64,000 nt of DNA from Candidatus Nanopelagicus sp. (lineage in GTDB: Bacteria; Actinomycetota; Actinomycetes; Nanopelagicales; Nanopelagicaceae). The position numbers and the translations under genes were made by a program. Positions 50,313-59,695 of the stretch are shown one piece after another; within the stretch, counting starts at the first letter, position 1; each line of letters begins with the position of its first letter. The DNA is taken from contig JAEMTE010000003.1 of the NCBI GenBank assembly GCA_016462445.1, positions 1-64,000 on the forward strand, in the 5' to 3' direction. Below the pieces are notes generated by a model that was not told where the DNA came from, did no database searches, and saw only the letters and a program-made list of their open reading frames with translations.

Positions 50313-51710
50313 TTACAAATCCGCCGGTGAGGCTAGAGTGCCCTTTAACGCTGTTGCTGCTGCTACTAGTGGACTTACTAGGTGGGTTCGCCCGCCCTTA
50401 CCTTGGCGGCCTTCAAAGTTTCGATTACTAGTAGATGCTGCTCGCTCACCTGGTTTTAGTTGATCAGGATTCATTCCTAAGCACATCGAGCAGCCTGCAC
50501 TTCGCCATTCTGCTCCGGCATCTAAAAATACTTTATCTAAACCTTCAGCCTCTGCTTGTAATCTAACTCTGGCAGAGCCAGGCACAACTAATAACCGCAA
50601 AGTACTAGCAATCTTCTTACCCTTTAAAACCTGGGCAGCAGATCTAAGATCTTCAATTCTGCCGTTGGTACAAGAGCCTAAGAAAACTGTATCGACCGCA
50701 ATTGATTTAAGAGGTGTGCCAGGTTTTAAACCCATATATTCAAGGGCCCGCTCTGCAGCCCCTCGATCTTCGGCATTACTTAAATCAGCAGGGTTTGGCA
50801 CAGAGGCGGTAAGTGGCAGTCCTTGGCCAGGATTAGTTCCCCAGGTTACAAATGGTGCTAATTCATCAGCGTTTAAATTAACCTCTTTATCAAACTTTGC
50901 ATCGGTATCAGTTGTTAATGTTTTCCAATAAGTTAGCGCGCTATCCCAATCAGCACCAACTGGTGCATGTGCTTTATTTTGTACATAATCAAAGGTAATT
51001 TGATCTGGTGCAATTAATCCAGCCCTAGCGCCAGCTTCAATTGACATATTACAAATAGTCATCCGAGCCTCCATTGAGAGAGCTCTTATCGCACTTCCGC
51101 GGTACTCAAGAATATAACCTTGGCCACCACCGGTACCAATCTTTGCAATTACTGCCAAAATAATATCTTTGCTAGTTACTCCAGCTTTTAAGCTTCCTTC
51201 AACATTTATCGCCATAGTCTTAGGGCGAAGTAATGGCAAGGTTTGAGTAGCAAGAACATGCTCCACCTCACTTGTACCAATTCCAAAAGCAAGTGCGCCA
51301 AAGGCGCCATGGGTTGAGGTATGTGAATCGCCACAAACAATTGTCATACCAGGTTGGGTTATTCCAAGCTGTGGCCCGACTACATGGACAATTCCCTGCT
51401 CAACATCTCCTAGTGAGTGAAGGCGCACGCCAAACTCTGTGCAATTTTTTCGCAAGGTATCTACCTGTAGCTTTGATACTGGATCAGCAATTGGTTTATC
51501 AATATTAAGAGTTGGCACATTATGATCTTCAGTAGCAATAGTTAGATCAGGGCGGCGAACTTTGCGCCCAGCAATTCTTAAGCCATCAAATGCTTGTGGG
51601 CTAGTTACCTCATGAATTAAATGCAGATCAATATAAAGTAAATCTGGCTCACCAGCGGCAGCTGTAACTACATGCTCTGCCCAGATCTTCTCTGCTAGCG
51701 TCTTACCCAT
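50313..51710 (-). CDS. leuC: 3-isopropylmalate dehydratase large subunit
   Basis: A 465-residue aconitase-family subunit with a 4Fe-4S cluster. Cluster Cys appear in FLGSCTNGR (about residue 348) and [10 protein letters not shown] (about 408-411). [21 protein letters not shown] is typical. It lies divergent from an IclR-type regulator, the same arrangement as in Corynebacterium, where LtbR represses leuCD. The downstream leuD is coupled. Confidence 0.96.
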   Translation of the reverse strand: MGKTLAEKIWAEHVVTAAAGEPDLLYIDLHLIHEVTSPQAFDGLRIAGRKVRRPDLTIATEDHNVPTLNIDKPIADPVSKLQVDTLRKNCTEFGVRLHSLGDVEQGIVHVVGPQLGITQPGMTIVCGDSHTSTHGAFGALAFGIGTSEVEHVLATQTLPLLRPKTMAINVEGSLKAGVTSKDIILAVIAKIGTGGGQGYILEYRGSAIRALSMEARMTICNMSIEAGARAGLIAPDQITFDYVQNKAHAPVGADWDSALTYWKTLTTDTDAKFDKEVNLNADELAPFVTWGTNPGQGLPLTASVPNPADLSNAEDRGAAERALEYMGLKPGTPLKSIAVDTVFLGSCTNGRIEDLRSAAQVLKGKKIASTLRLLVVPGSARVRLQAEAEGLDKVFLDAGAEWRSAGCSMCLGMNPDQLKPGERAASTSNRNFEGRQGKGGRTHLVSPLVAAATALKGTLASPADL

Positions 51711-51752
51711 TTGCTTTATAACTCCTTATTAAATTACTACCCCAGATTTGCT

Positions 51753-51767
51753 TCTCACTAGATGAGA
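51753..51767. promoter_or_regulatory. Inverted repeat between leuC and the IclR-type gene (candidate operator)
   Basis: TCTCACTAGATGAGA (TCTCA, five bases, TGAGA) lies in the gap between leuC and the IclR-type regulator, 16 bases before the regulator's GTG. An IclR dimer usually binds such a site. This is the best candidate for joint control of leuCD and the regulator itself. Confidence 0.4.
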
Positions 51768-51782
51768 TGGCATTATCAGAGT

Positions 51783-52505
51783 GTGGACAAGAAGAATAGC
51801 GGAGTTGGCGTATTAGATAAAGCGCTAAAAATTCTCGCCGCCTTAGAGGCAGGCCCGCAATCATTAAGTGACCTAGTCTCAGCCACTGCAATTGCACGTC
51901 CTACCGCCCACCGATTAGCGGTAGCGCTAGAACACCACCGCTTAGTTACTCGTGATTTTTCTGGTCGATTTGTATTAGGCGCCCGCTCTGCTGAGTTAGC
52001 CTCTGCCGCCGGTGAGGATAAGTTATTAGCAATTGCCACCCCTGCCCTTACCGCACTGCGAGATGCAACTAGTGAGAGTGCTCAGCTATATCGCAGGCAA
52101 GGAGATCTTCGAATTTGTGTTGCAACCGCAGAACGGCTTACTGGATTACGTGACTCAGTACCGGTTGGCACGGTGTTAACTATGCAGGCTGGCTCAGCTG
52201 CTCAAATCTTGCTGGCCTGGCAGGAGCCAGACAAACTTCATCGCGGTTTAGTAAATGCAAAATTTAGCGCAGCAAATCTTTCAGCGGTTAGGCGCCGCGG
52301 TTGGGCGCAATCAGTTGGTGAACGTGAGGCAGGAGTTGCATCAGTTTCAGCACCAGTTCGTGGACCAAATAATAAAGTTATTGCTGCAGTAAGTATTAGT
52401 GGACCGATGGAGAGATTAAGCCGGCAACCAGGCAGACTTCACGCTGCAGCGGTTGTAGCAACCGCTGCTAGATTAAGTGATTACTTACTTAAAAACAGTA
52501 AGTAA
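51783..52505 (+). CDS. IclR family transcriptional regulator, probable leuCD regulator
   Basis: A 240-residue IclR-type protein. The N-terminal winged helix has VLDKALKILAALEAGP and IARPTAHRLAVALEHHRLVTRD. The effector domain follows, with GTVLTMQAGSAAQILLAW and the ISGPMERLS block. I start at GTG 51783, since the seven upstream codons (from ATG 51762) are not conserved in the family; either is possible. Its position divergent from leuC matches LtbR of Corynebacterium. Confidence 0.88.
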   Translation: MDKKNSGVGVLDKALKILAALEAGPQSLSDLVSATAIARPTAHRLAVALEHHRLVTRDFSGRFVLGARSAELASAAGEDKLLAIATPALTALRDATSESAQLYRRQGDLRICVATAERLTGLRDSVPVGTVLTMQAGSAAQILLAWQEPDKLHRGLVNAKFSAANLSAVRRRGWAQSVGEREAGVASVSAPVRGPNNKVIAAVSISGPMERLSRQPGRLHAAAVVATAARLSDYLLKNSK

Positions 52506-52511
52506 ATAAAG

Positions 52512-52584
52512 TAGCTCCGAGGGGATTCGAACCCCCGTAGCTGGCTTGAGAAGCCAGAGTCCTAGGCCACTAGACGACGGAGCC
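52512..52584 (-). tRNA. tRNA-Glu (TTC)
   Basis: A 73-base cloverleaf on the minus strand. The acceptor stem pairs GGCTCCG with CGGAGCT (G-U at the end), and the D arm has TAGTGGCCTAGGA. The anticodon arm CTGGCTTCTCAAGCCAG gives anticodon TTC. The T arm is GGGGGTTCGAATCCCCT. No CCA is encoded. It lies after tRNA-Gln and gltX. Confidence 0.95.
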
Positions 52585-52608
52585 GTACGGTAAAACTTTA
52601 ATAAATCG

Positions 52609-52680
52609 CTGGGGTACCAGGACTCGAACCTAGACAAGCTGAACCAGAATCAGCTGGGCTGCCAATTACCCCATACCCCA
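52609..52680 (-). tRNA. tRNA-Gln (CTG)
   Basis: A 72-base cloverleaf on the minus strand with acceptor TGGGGTA/TACCCCA and discriminator G. The anticodon arm GCTGA TTCTGGT TCAGC gives CTG. The T arm contains GGTTCGAGTCC. It lies between gltX and tRNA-Glu, 24 bases from the latter. No CCA is encoded. Confidence 0.95.
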
Positions 52681-52720
52681 ATTAAATTTAAAGCAGGATA
52701 AGAATACCCCGTCCCACAAT

Positions 52721-54184
52721 TTATTTGGAAATCCCTGCTTTAATCCGTGCAATCGAGCGCTCTTTACCTAACAACTCTAATGATTCAAATAATGGAGGTG
52801 AGATATGAGAACCAGTTACTGCGATACGAAGTGCACTAAAGGCAATTCTTGGCTTAAGAGCTAACTCCTCAATTAATGCGCTGCGCAGCACCGCTTCGAT
52901 GCTGGTGTGATCCCAGGTGGAAAGTGGCTCAATTTTTGCTAGCGCAACCTTTAATACCTGCTGAGATCCCTCGTCTTTTATCTTAGGTAATTCATCTGCT
53001 GCTACTGAAAAATCCTTCACAAAAAGAAAGTTAAGCATCGCTGGAATCTCAGCGAGTGTGATAATTCGCTCCTGAATTATAGGTAGCGCTGATTTAACAA
53101 CTGCAATCTCATCAGCTGAGCCAGTTATCACCTTCTCTTTTATCAAAAATGGTAGCGCCCACTCTAAAAACTTATCTAATGTAAGGGCGCGGATTTTATC
53201 GCCATTAATCGCCTCCAGCTTTTTCATATCAAATCTAGCAGGGCTGCTATTTACTCGCTCAATTGTAAATAAGGAAACTAGCTCATCCATTGTAATATTT
53301 TCTTTATCATCTCCGGGCGACCAACCAAGAAGTGCTAAGTAATTGCAGATTGCCTCTGGTAGGTAGCCGTGCTCTCGATACCAATTGATAGATACCTCAC
53401 CATTTCGCTTTGATAACTTAGTGTTATCTTGACCCATCACAAATGGTAGGTGTGCAAATAATGGATAATCTTTTGGCTCAACTCCCATTGCCTGATAAAC
53501 CCTGATCTGCCGTGGTGTTGATGAAAGTAAATCCTCACCCCGTAATACATGGGTGATCTTCATTAATATGTCATCTACTGCAACGGCAAGTGTGTAGAGC
53601 GGTGAACCATCTGCTCTTGCTAAAACAAAATCTGGCACAAACTCATGATCAAACTTCACCTCACCACGAATTTGATCCACAAATATTGTCTCTCCTTGTG
53701 GCATTCGCATTCTGACAACTGGTGCTCTGCCCTCTGCTTTGTAATTATCAATTTGAGTATTCGATAGATCCCGACACTTACCGTCATAGCCAGGTGCTTT
53801 GTTATTTTTCATTTGCAGTTGCCGGCGCTCTTCTAGCTCAGCTGAGCTGCAATAACAATGATAAGCATCGCCTTGATCTAAAAACTTTTGTGCCCAATCG
53901 GCATAAGTATCTAACCGCTCTGATTGTAGATATGGGCCGTACTCTCCCCCTACCTCAGGACCCTCATCCCAATTAAGTCCTAACCACTTTAATGTTTGAA
54001 TCGCTGCCTGAATGTACTCATCTGTCACTCGCTCTTTATCGGTATCTTCAATTCTAAAGATTAATTTTCCGCCAGTATGACGGGCATATGCCCAATCAAA
54101 TAAAGCGGTACGGATATTTCCAACATGCAAATCACCAGTTGGAGATGGTGCAAAACGAACTCGAACCTCTGATTTATTGGACAC
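52721..54184 (-). CDS. gltX: Glutamyl-tRNA synthetase
   Basis: A 487-residue class I synthetase. The HIGH-type motif appears in FAPSPTGDLHVGNIRTAL, and the KMSKS loop reads KLSKRNGEV. Zinc-type Cys occur around residues 100-125 (YHCYCSSAEL and CRDLS). The GTG at 54184 fits the VSNKSEVRVRFAPSPTG start; the frame further upstream lies in the FAH gene. The two tRNAs downstream suggest it charges tRNA-Glu and, as non-discriminating enzyme, tRNA-Gln; this is inferred since Actinobacteria use transamidation. Confidence 0.95.
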   Translation of the reverse strand: MSNKSEVRVRFAPSPTGDLHVGNIRTALFDWAYARHTGGKLIFRIEDTDKERVTDEYIQAAIQTLKWLGLNWDEGPEVGGEYGPYLQSERLDTYADWAQKFLDQGDAYHCYCSSAELEERRQLQMKNNKAPGYDGKCRDLSNTQIDNYKAEGRAPVVRMRMPQGETIFVDQIRGEVKFDHEFVPDFVLARADGSPLYTLAVAVDDILMKITHVLRGEDLLSSTPRQIRVYQAMGVEPKDYPLFAHLPFVMGQDNTKLSKRNGEVSINWYREHGYLPEAICNYLALLGWSPGDDKENITMDELVSLFTIERVNSSPARFDMKKLEAINGDKIRALTLDKFLEWALPFLIKEKVITGSADEIAVVKSALPIIQERIITLAEIPAMLNFLFVKDFSVAADELPKIKDEGSQQVLKVALAKIEPLSTWDHTSIEAVLRSALIEELALKPRIAFSALRIAVTGSHISPPLFESLELLGKERSIARIKAGISK

Positions 54185-54965
54185 GGGATGAGACCTTATT
54201 AGTAAGTGTGCCCAAACCATCAATTGCCACGGTAATTGATGCCCCAGCTGGCATTGGACCAATACCGGCGGGTGTACCGGTCAGAATCACATCCCCAGGC
54301 AACAGCGTCATTACATTTGTCACAAACTCAATTATTTGTGGAATTTTAAAGATCATCTCAGATAGAACCGATGATTGTTTTACCTGTCCATTTAAGGTGG
54401 CGGTTATTTTTTGATCCTTTGGTATGAACTCAGTTTCAATCCAAGGACCTAGTGGGCAAAATGTGTCAAAACCTTTAGCCCTACTCCACTGACCATCAAC
54501 TTTTTGTAAATCACGGGCGGTAACATCATTTGCCAAGGTGTACCCATAGATAACATCATTAGCTTTTGCAGCAGGCACCTCTTTGCAGATACGACCGATT
54601 ACAATTGCAAGCTCTGCTTCATGATCAACCCGCTCACTCATTTTTGGCCAAATAATTGTTTCATTTGGGCCGATCACTGAGGTATTTGGTTTAATGAAAA
54701 TAATTGGCTCGCTCGGTACCTGCGAATCCATCTCAGCAGCGTGGTCTGCATAATTTTTCCCAATACAAACAACCTTGCTACGTGGAATTACTGGTGCTAA
54801 TAATTTAACATCACTTAATTTTAAGGTTTTATCCTGTGGAACAATACCGGCATAAATTGGATCACCCCGCAAAACTAATATTGAATCCTGCTCATTTAAA
54901 ACACCAAATAATGGGTCAGTTCCAACACCTAAATCAGTTGGAGCAGAGAATCTAACTATGCGCAT
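54174..54965 (-). CDS. Fumarylacetoacetate hydrolase family protein
   Basis: A 263-residue FAH-domain protein. Key features are VCIGKNYADHAAEM, with the metal-site Glu region, FIKPNTSVIGPNETI, DHEAELAIVIG, and GDVILTGTPAGIGPMPAG near the C-terminus. Family members hydrolyse or decarboxylate acyl-pyruvates and related metabolites; the substrate here is unknown. Its 3' end overlaps the gltX start by 11 bases, an arrangement conserved in Actinobacteria. Confidence 0.92.
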   Translation of the reverse strand: MRIVRFSAPTDLGVGTDPLFGVLNEQDSILVLRGDPIYAGIVPQDKTLKLSDVKLLAPVIPRSKVVCIGKNYADHAAEMDSQVPSEPIIFIKPNTSVIGPNETIIWPKMSERVDHEAELAIVIGRICKEVPAAKANDVIYGYTLANDVTARDLQKVDGQWSRAKGFDTFCPLGPWIETEFIPKDQKITATLNGQVKQSSVLSEMIFKIPQIIEFVTNVMTLLPGDVILTGTPAGIGPMPAGASITVAIDGLGTLTNKVSSRVQ

Positions 54966-55034
54966 TAGGTCATCTTACAACTGATTGATTGTTCTAACCC
55001 ATACCTGACTTTTGAAGCATTTTGCCAAGTATGT

Positions 55035-55472
55035 TTATTGCAATGCTCGCCACTGTTGAAGAAAATCCTCTTGTAGTTTAAACATAGCTACCTCTTGATC
55101 AATCTCTTCATGGTCATATCCAAGTAGATGTAAGACGCCATGGACTGTTAGAAGTTCAAGTTCTTTTGCTAAAGATTGCTTACCGTTTCGTTCCGCATAT
55201 GCCGGACATAAAACAATATCGCCAACAACGCCGGCTCCTGATGCTGCTGAGTTTGGCTTCATCTCATCCATTGGAAATGAGAGAACATCAGTAGCCCCAG
55301 GTAAATCCATCCACTTCATATGCAGATCTGTAATCTCTTGCTCATCAACTAATCTGATGCTTAACTCAGAGTCCGCATGTATACCTAATTGGTTTAGAGT
55401 GAAATCTGCTAGAGATTTAATTGCTTTTTCATCACATTGATAGGTAGAAGCATTTTCTAATTCAATTTTCAT
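55035..55472 (-). CDS. ybeY: Endoribonuclease YbeY
   Basis: A 145-residue YbeY needed for rRNA maturation and quality control. The zinc motif TVHGVLHLLGYDH supplies the three His (H-x3-H-x5-H), near residue 108. DVLSFPMDE is typical. It follows phoH by 30 bases, the usual order phoH-ybeY; era, usually next, is at 26544. Confidence 0.94.
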   Translation of the reverse strand: MKIELENASTYQCDEKAIKSLADFTLNQLGIHADSELSIRLVDEQEITDLHMKWMDLPGATDVLSFPMDEMKPNSAASGAGVVGDIVLCPAYAERNGKQSLAKELELLTVHGVLHLLGYDHEEIDQEVAMFKLQEDFLQQWRALQ

Positions 55473-55502
55473 ATATTTCTACTTAAGAAAGCTTTAAGCG
55501 AG

Positions 55503-56501
55503 TTAGCGATCGTTTTTTCCGCTACGAATCGGAAAGGTCGATTTTGTAATATTCTCATCCCAATTTCCATATGCAGTAACGATATCGCCAACTAAACGAT
55601 TACGGACTACATCTTCAGCGGTCAAATGCATAAATGAAATATCGGCGACATCACCTAATATATCCTGCACAATCTTTAAGCCAGATTGCGAGTTGTTAGG
55701 CAGATCCACTTGCGTAACATCTCCAGTTACTACCATCTTTGAACCAAATCCAAGTCTGGTCAAAAACATTTTCATCTGTTCAGCGGTGGTATTTTGAGCT
55801 TCATCTAAAATTATAAAAGCATCATTAAGTGTTCGACCTCGCATATATGCAAGTGGGGCAACCTCAATTACCCCAGAGTTCATTAATCGTGGAATTGCAT
55901 CTTGATCAATCATGTCATGGAGTGCATCAAATAGTGGGCGCAGATACGGATCAATTTTTTCATGAAGTGTTCCTGGCAAAAACCCTAATCGCTCCCCTGC
56001 CTCAACCGCTGGCCTGGTTAAAATAATTCGATTAAATTGTTTTGCTTGCAAAGCCTGCACAGCTTTTGCCATTGCTAAATAGGTCTTTCCAGAACCTGCT
56101 GGACCAATCCCAAAGGTAATTGTGTTGGTATCTATCGCATCAACATAATTCTTTTGATTTGCAGTTTTAGGGCGAATAGTCTTGCCACGATTACTTAAAA
56201 TATTAAGGGAGAGAACCTCTGCTGGATGCTGCGCTGGATCCTGTTTAATCATCTCAATAGATCTAGCCACCATGTCTGTGGTTAAATTTTGCCCACCTCT
56301 TAATATTGCAATTAACTCCTCAACTAATCCAGAAAATTGCTTAGCTAAATCTGGCTCACCTTTTACATAAATCTCATTACCCCGAACAGTTATTGCAAGC
56401 TGTGGGAATTTATTCTCTAAAATTCTAAGGTGGCAATCACTTGGCCCAACCAGTGCGACCATGGGAAATGCAGTCGGAACTTTGATTACGATCGGATCCA
56501 T
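55503..56501 (-). CDS. phoH: PhoH-like ATPase
   Basis: A 332-residue PhoH family P-loop ATPase. Walker A is GPAGSGKTYLAMAKA (about residue 136), Walker B is AFIILDEAQNTT, and the TRPAVEAGERLGFLPG block is typical. An N-terminal KH-like region precedes. Its role is likely RNA metabolism along with YbeY. The start is at 56501, with an in-frame ATG thirteen codons later as an alternative. Confidence 0.94.
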   Translation of the reverse strand: MDPIVIKVPTAFPMVALVGPSDCHLRILENKFPQLAITVRGNEIYVKGEPDLAKQFSGLVEELIAILRGGQNLTTDMVARSIEMIKQDPAQHPAEVLSLNILSNRGKTIRPKTANQKNYVDAIDTNTITFGIGPAGSGKTYLAMAKAVQALQAKQFNRIILTRPAVEAGERLGFLPGTLHEKIDPYLRPLFDALHDMIDQDAIPRLMNSGVIEVAPLAYMRGRTLNDAFIILDEAQNTTAEQMKMFLTRLGFGSKMVVTGDVTQVDLPNNSQSGLKIVQDILGDVADISFMHLTAEDVVRNRLVGDIVTAYGNWDENITKSTFPIRSGKNDR

Positions 56502-56517
56502 TAACTCAACTCTATAT

Positions 56518-56853
56518 TTAACCAGGCGGCCAAGCGAACGACCTGCCGCCTAGTAGATGTAGATGAGCGTGAAAAACTGATTGGCCAGCCCCGGCACCAG
56601 TATTTATATTGGTCCGATAGTTTTCCAATCTAAGCTCGGCGGCAATATCACCTGCTGCTTTAAAGATCTCACCAGCTAGTGTCAGATCAGAGTTAGCCAC
56701 CTCTGCCATATTTACATAATGCTTATTTGGAATTATCAGTATATGAGTTGGTGCCTGTGGAGTAATATCATTAAATGCAGTAATCAAATCAGTTTTCTTA
56801 ACAATTGATGCTGGAATTTGCCCAGCAACAATTTTGCAGAATAAACAATCCAT
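56518..56853 (-). CDS. HIT family nucleotide hydrolase
   Basis: A 111-residue HIT protein starting MDCLFCKIVAGQIPAS, with the catalytic HIT motif HAHLHLLGG near the C-terminus. It hydrolyses adenosine 5'-phosphoramidates and related nucleotides. The open frame allows an ATG at 56862 that overlaps rsmE; the MDCLF start at 56853 fits family starts. It follows rsmE closely on the minus strand. Confidence 0.92.
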   Translation of the reverse strand: MDCLFCKIVAGQIPASIVKKTDLITAFNDITPQAPTHILIIPNKHYVNMAEVANSDLTLAGEIFKAAGDIAAELRLENYRTNINTGAGAGQSVFHAHLHLLGGRSFAWPPG

Positions 56854-56855
56854 CT

Positions 56856-57572
56856 CTACCATCTACCCAATCTACTCTGAACTGCAGCTAAGGCGGCAAA
56901 GCCGGCATGAGCAGAGCGCAATACTGGCTCGCCTAATTTAACTACCGAAGCACCCAATCTTTTAAAGGCTACTAACTCCTCATCACTAATTCCACCCTCT
57001 GGTCCAATTATTAAGTAGATTGCAGATAAATCTGATGGCATAGTAATATCGGCAAATTTTAGATCAGACTCTGCATCAAAAATTAATACAAATTTATCAC
57101 TACTTAGCTGTTCAATAATTTGTTTTGTACTCATTGCCATTTGTAGTTGCGGTATTTTAACTCTACGCGACTGCTTACAAGCTTCTTTAATAGTACTCTG
57201 CCACTTTTTTTCTGAATCTGCCTGCCACTTACTAATACTGCGATCTGCCTGCCAGGGAATTATCTGATCAACACCAGCTGCAGTTACTAACTCCAACATC
57301 TCCTTATTGCGATCAGATTTAGTTACCGCCTGCACAATAATTAACTCTGGCTTAATTACCTTATATTGACCTCGCTCAGTGACTTTAATTTGCAGAGTTT
57401 TCTTACCAACCTCTACAACCGCCCCCGCTGCCCAGTTTCCTTTACCATCTGAAACTTTAATTTTCTCACCAACTGCTAGCCGCAAAACCTTTACTGCGTG
57501 ATACCCCTCATCCCCATCTAGAGTTTGATTATCACTACTACTTAATTGATCAACAAAAAATAGGGAGAGCAC
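56856..57572 (-). CDS. rsmE: 16S rRNA (uracil-1498-N3)-methyltransferase
   Basis: A 238-residue SPOUT methyltransferase. The C-terminal knot includes LIIGPEGGISDEEL and LGEPVLRSAHAGFAALAAV, which bind SAM. The N-terminal PUA-like domain begins FFVDQL. The start is a GTG overlapping the dnaJ stop by one base (TAGTG). It modifies U1498. It is part of an operon hrcA-dnaJ-rsmE-HIT-phoH-ybeY. Confidence 0.94.
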   Translation of the reverse strand: MLSLFFVDQLSSSDNQTLDGDEGYHAVKVLRLAVGEKIKVSDGKGNWAAGAVVEVGKKTLQIKVTERGQYKVIKPELIIVQAVTKSDRNKEMLELVTAAGVDQIIPWQADRSISKWQADSEKKWQSTIKEACKQSRRVKIPQLQMAMSTKQIIEQLSSDKFVLIFDAESDLKFADITMPSDLSAIYLIIGPEGGISDEELVAFKRLGASVVKLGEPVLRSAHAGFAALAAVQSRLGRW

Positions 57573-58666
57573 TACCGGAAGGCATTTCTTACTTTGCCAA
57601 AGAATCCTTGATCTTCATTGGTATGGATCTGCACCATACCCGGCTCATCATTTCGCAATCTAGCAAAGTTCTTAAGTATCTCACCCTGCTCTCTACTTAA
57701 TTTATTTGGAGTTGTAACCTCGACATGGACAATCAAATCACCTCGACCAGAGCCACGAAGTTTAGTTACACCTAAACCTTTTAATGCAACAGTGGTCCCA
57801 CTTTGGGTACCCTCTTTTATCTCCACACCTTGCACACCATCTAATGTTTGAATATTTACCACCGTCCCAAGGGCGGCTGACGCCATTGGAATTGCGATTG
57901 AGATATGCAGATTATTACCTTCCCGTATTAAAAACTCATGTTGTGTCTCAACTATCTCAACATATAAGTCGCCAGCTGGTCCACCACCTGGCCCGACCTC
58001 ACCTTGTCCACTTAATTGAATTCGATTTCCAGTTTCAACTCCGGCCGGAATTTTTATAGGAATACTCTTTCTAGAGCGCACTCGACCATCACCTGCACAC
58101 TCACCACATGGATCAGAAATAACTGAGCCAAAACCCTGACAACTAGCACATGGGCGACTAGTCATAATCTGTCCCAAGATTGATCTAGCTACTTGTTGGG
58201 TTTCACCTCTACCTTTACAAATATCGCATGTGCGCGGTCTTGAGTTGTTAGCACATCCACTACCACCACATTTACTACAAGAGAGTGCAGTTTCAACACT
58301 TAACTCACGGTCGCAGCCAAATGTTGCCTCTGCTAAATCAACTTCAACTCTAATTAATGCATCTTGTCCTGCTCTAGTCCTTGGCCTTGGACCTCGTTGC
58401 TGGCCACCACCAAAAAATGCATCCATAACATCACCGAAACCAAAACCACCGCCACCAAAGCTATTACCACCAACATCATAATTTTGTCTTTTGTCTGGAT
58501 CACTTAACACTTCATAAGCAGCGGTAATCTCTTTAAATCTCTCGGCAACCTTTGGGTCTGGATTTATATCTGGGTGATAACTACGAGCTAATTTACGGTA
58601 GGCCTTCTTAATATCGTCAAAGCTAGCATCTCTGCCTACACCTAAAGTTTCATATAAATCAGCCAT
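57572..58666 (-). CDS. dnaJ: Chaperone protein DnaJ
   Basis: A 364-residue Hsp40. The J domain has YHPDINPD, the HPD motif, followed by a Gly/Phe-rich stretch. Four zinc-finger repeats are present: [25 protein letters not shown] and CGECAGDG. The C-terminal peptide-binding domain follows. It stimulates DnaK. It lies directly after hrcA, the order of the actinobacterial hrcA-dnaJ2 locus; no dnaK or grpE is here. Confidence 0.96.
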   Translation of the reverse strand: MADLYETLGVGRDASFDDIKKAYRKLARSYHPDINPDPKVAERFKEITAAYEVLSDPDKRQNYDVGGNSFGGGGFGFGDVMDAFFGGGQQRGPRPRTRAGQDALIRVEVDLAEATFGCDRELSVETALSCSKCGGSGCANNSRPRTCDICKGRGETQQVARSILGQIMTSRPCASCQGFGSVISDPCGECAGDGRVRSRKSIPIKIPAGVETGNRIQLSGQGEVGPGGGPAGDLYVEIVETQHEFLIREGNNLHISIAIPMASAALGTVVNIQTLDGVQGVEIKEGTQSGTTVALKGLGVTKLRGSGRGDLIVHVEVTTPNKLSREQGEILKNFARLRNDEPGMVQIHTNEDQGFFGKVRNAFR

Positions 58667-58669
58667 ATA

Positions 58670-59683
58670 CTATTTATTCTCCGTTAAGAATCTGCCAACA
58701 TAATTTGCTACTGCATTAACAGCGGTAATGGATGCAGCATAATCCATGCGAGTAGGACCTAAGATTCCAAGAGCTCCAATATCTGCATACCCCACTGTTA
58801 CTAAACTTGTTTTACGCAAACTTTTCTCACGCTGCTCATCCCCGATTTGCACTCTAACCGATGAATCTGTCCCGGAAAGAAGGCGAAGCAAAACTACCTG
58901 TTCCTCTAGCGCCTCCAGTATTGGATGAATACTGCTCGATAAATCTTGATTATCACGGGCAAGATTTGAAGCACCAGCTAAAACTACCTTCTCCTCTGGG
59001 TGCTCAACTGCCATCTCAATTAAGGTAGTGACTACTATTACTGCATTGGATTTATCACTTGCTCGATAATTATTTACTAACCCGTCTAGCTTTGTTGCAA
59101 CATTAGAAAGTGATTGTTTGGCAATTGCTAGATTTATTTTCTTATGTAGATCTGATAGTGAGCCTTCTGTAATTTCAAATTGCAACTCAACCATTCGCTG
59201 CTCGACTCTTCCAGCATCAGTTATTAAAACAATCATTATTCGATTTGGATTTAGGAGTACTAATTCAATATGTCTTACCTTTGCTTTTATCAATGATGGG
59301 TACTGAACTACCGCTACCTGCTTTGTAACTTGAGCAAGCAAACGCACAGTTCTAGAAATAACATCATCTAAATCTGTAGCACCATCAAGAAAATTCTCAA
59401 TTGCTTTGCGCTCAGCCAGAGATAAGGGTTTTATCTCTGCTAATTGATCAACAAATACTCGATAACCTCTGTTAGTAGGAATCCGACCCGCGCTTGTATG
59501 TGGCTGAGTAATTAACCCAGCATCTTCAAGAATTGCCATTTCATTGCGAATAGTTGCAGGCGAGATACCAAGGCCAGCACGCGCAGCTAAAGTTTTAGAA
59601 CCGACCGGCTCCTCAGTTGCTACATACTCATCAACTATCGCCTTTAATATCTCAAGTTGTCTGCCTTGCATCGTGTTACTCAT
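58670..59683 (-). CDS. hrcA: Heat-inducible transcription repressor HrcA
   Basis: A 337-residue HrcA. The N-terminal winged helix is in QLEILKAIVDEYVATEEPVGSKTLA and GISPATIRNEMAILEDAGLI; the C-terminal GAF-like domain ends with GPTRMDYAASITAVNAVANYV. It represses chaperone genes by binding CIRCE. I searched the 12-base gap to hemW and the nearby region and saw no CIRCE element, so its targets lie elsewhere. Confidence 0.95.
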   Translation of the reverse strand: MSNTMQGRQLEILKAIVDEYVATEEPVGSKTLAARAGLGISPATIRNEMAILEDAGLITQPHTSAGRIPTNRGYRVFVDQLAEIKPLSLAERKAIENFLDGATDLDDVISRTVRLLAQVTKQVAVVQYPSLIKAKVRHIELVLLNPNRIMIVLITDAGRVEQRMVELQFEITEGSLSDLHKKINLAIAKQSLSNVATKLDGLVNNYRASDKSNAVIVVTTLIEMAVEHPEEKVVLAGASNLARDNQDLSSSIHPILEALEEQVVLLRLLSGTDSSVRVQIGDEQREKSLRKTSLVTVGYADIGALGILGPTRMDYAASITAVNAVANYVGRFLTENK

Positions 59684-59695
59684 ATGCCAACGCTA

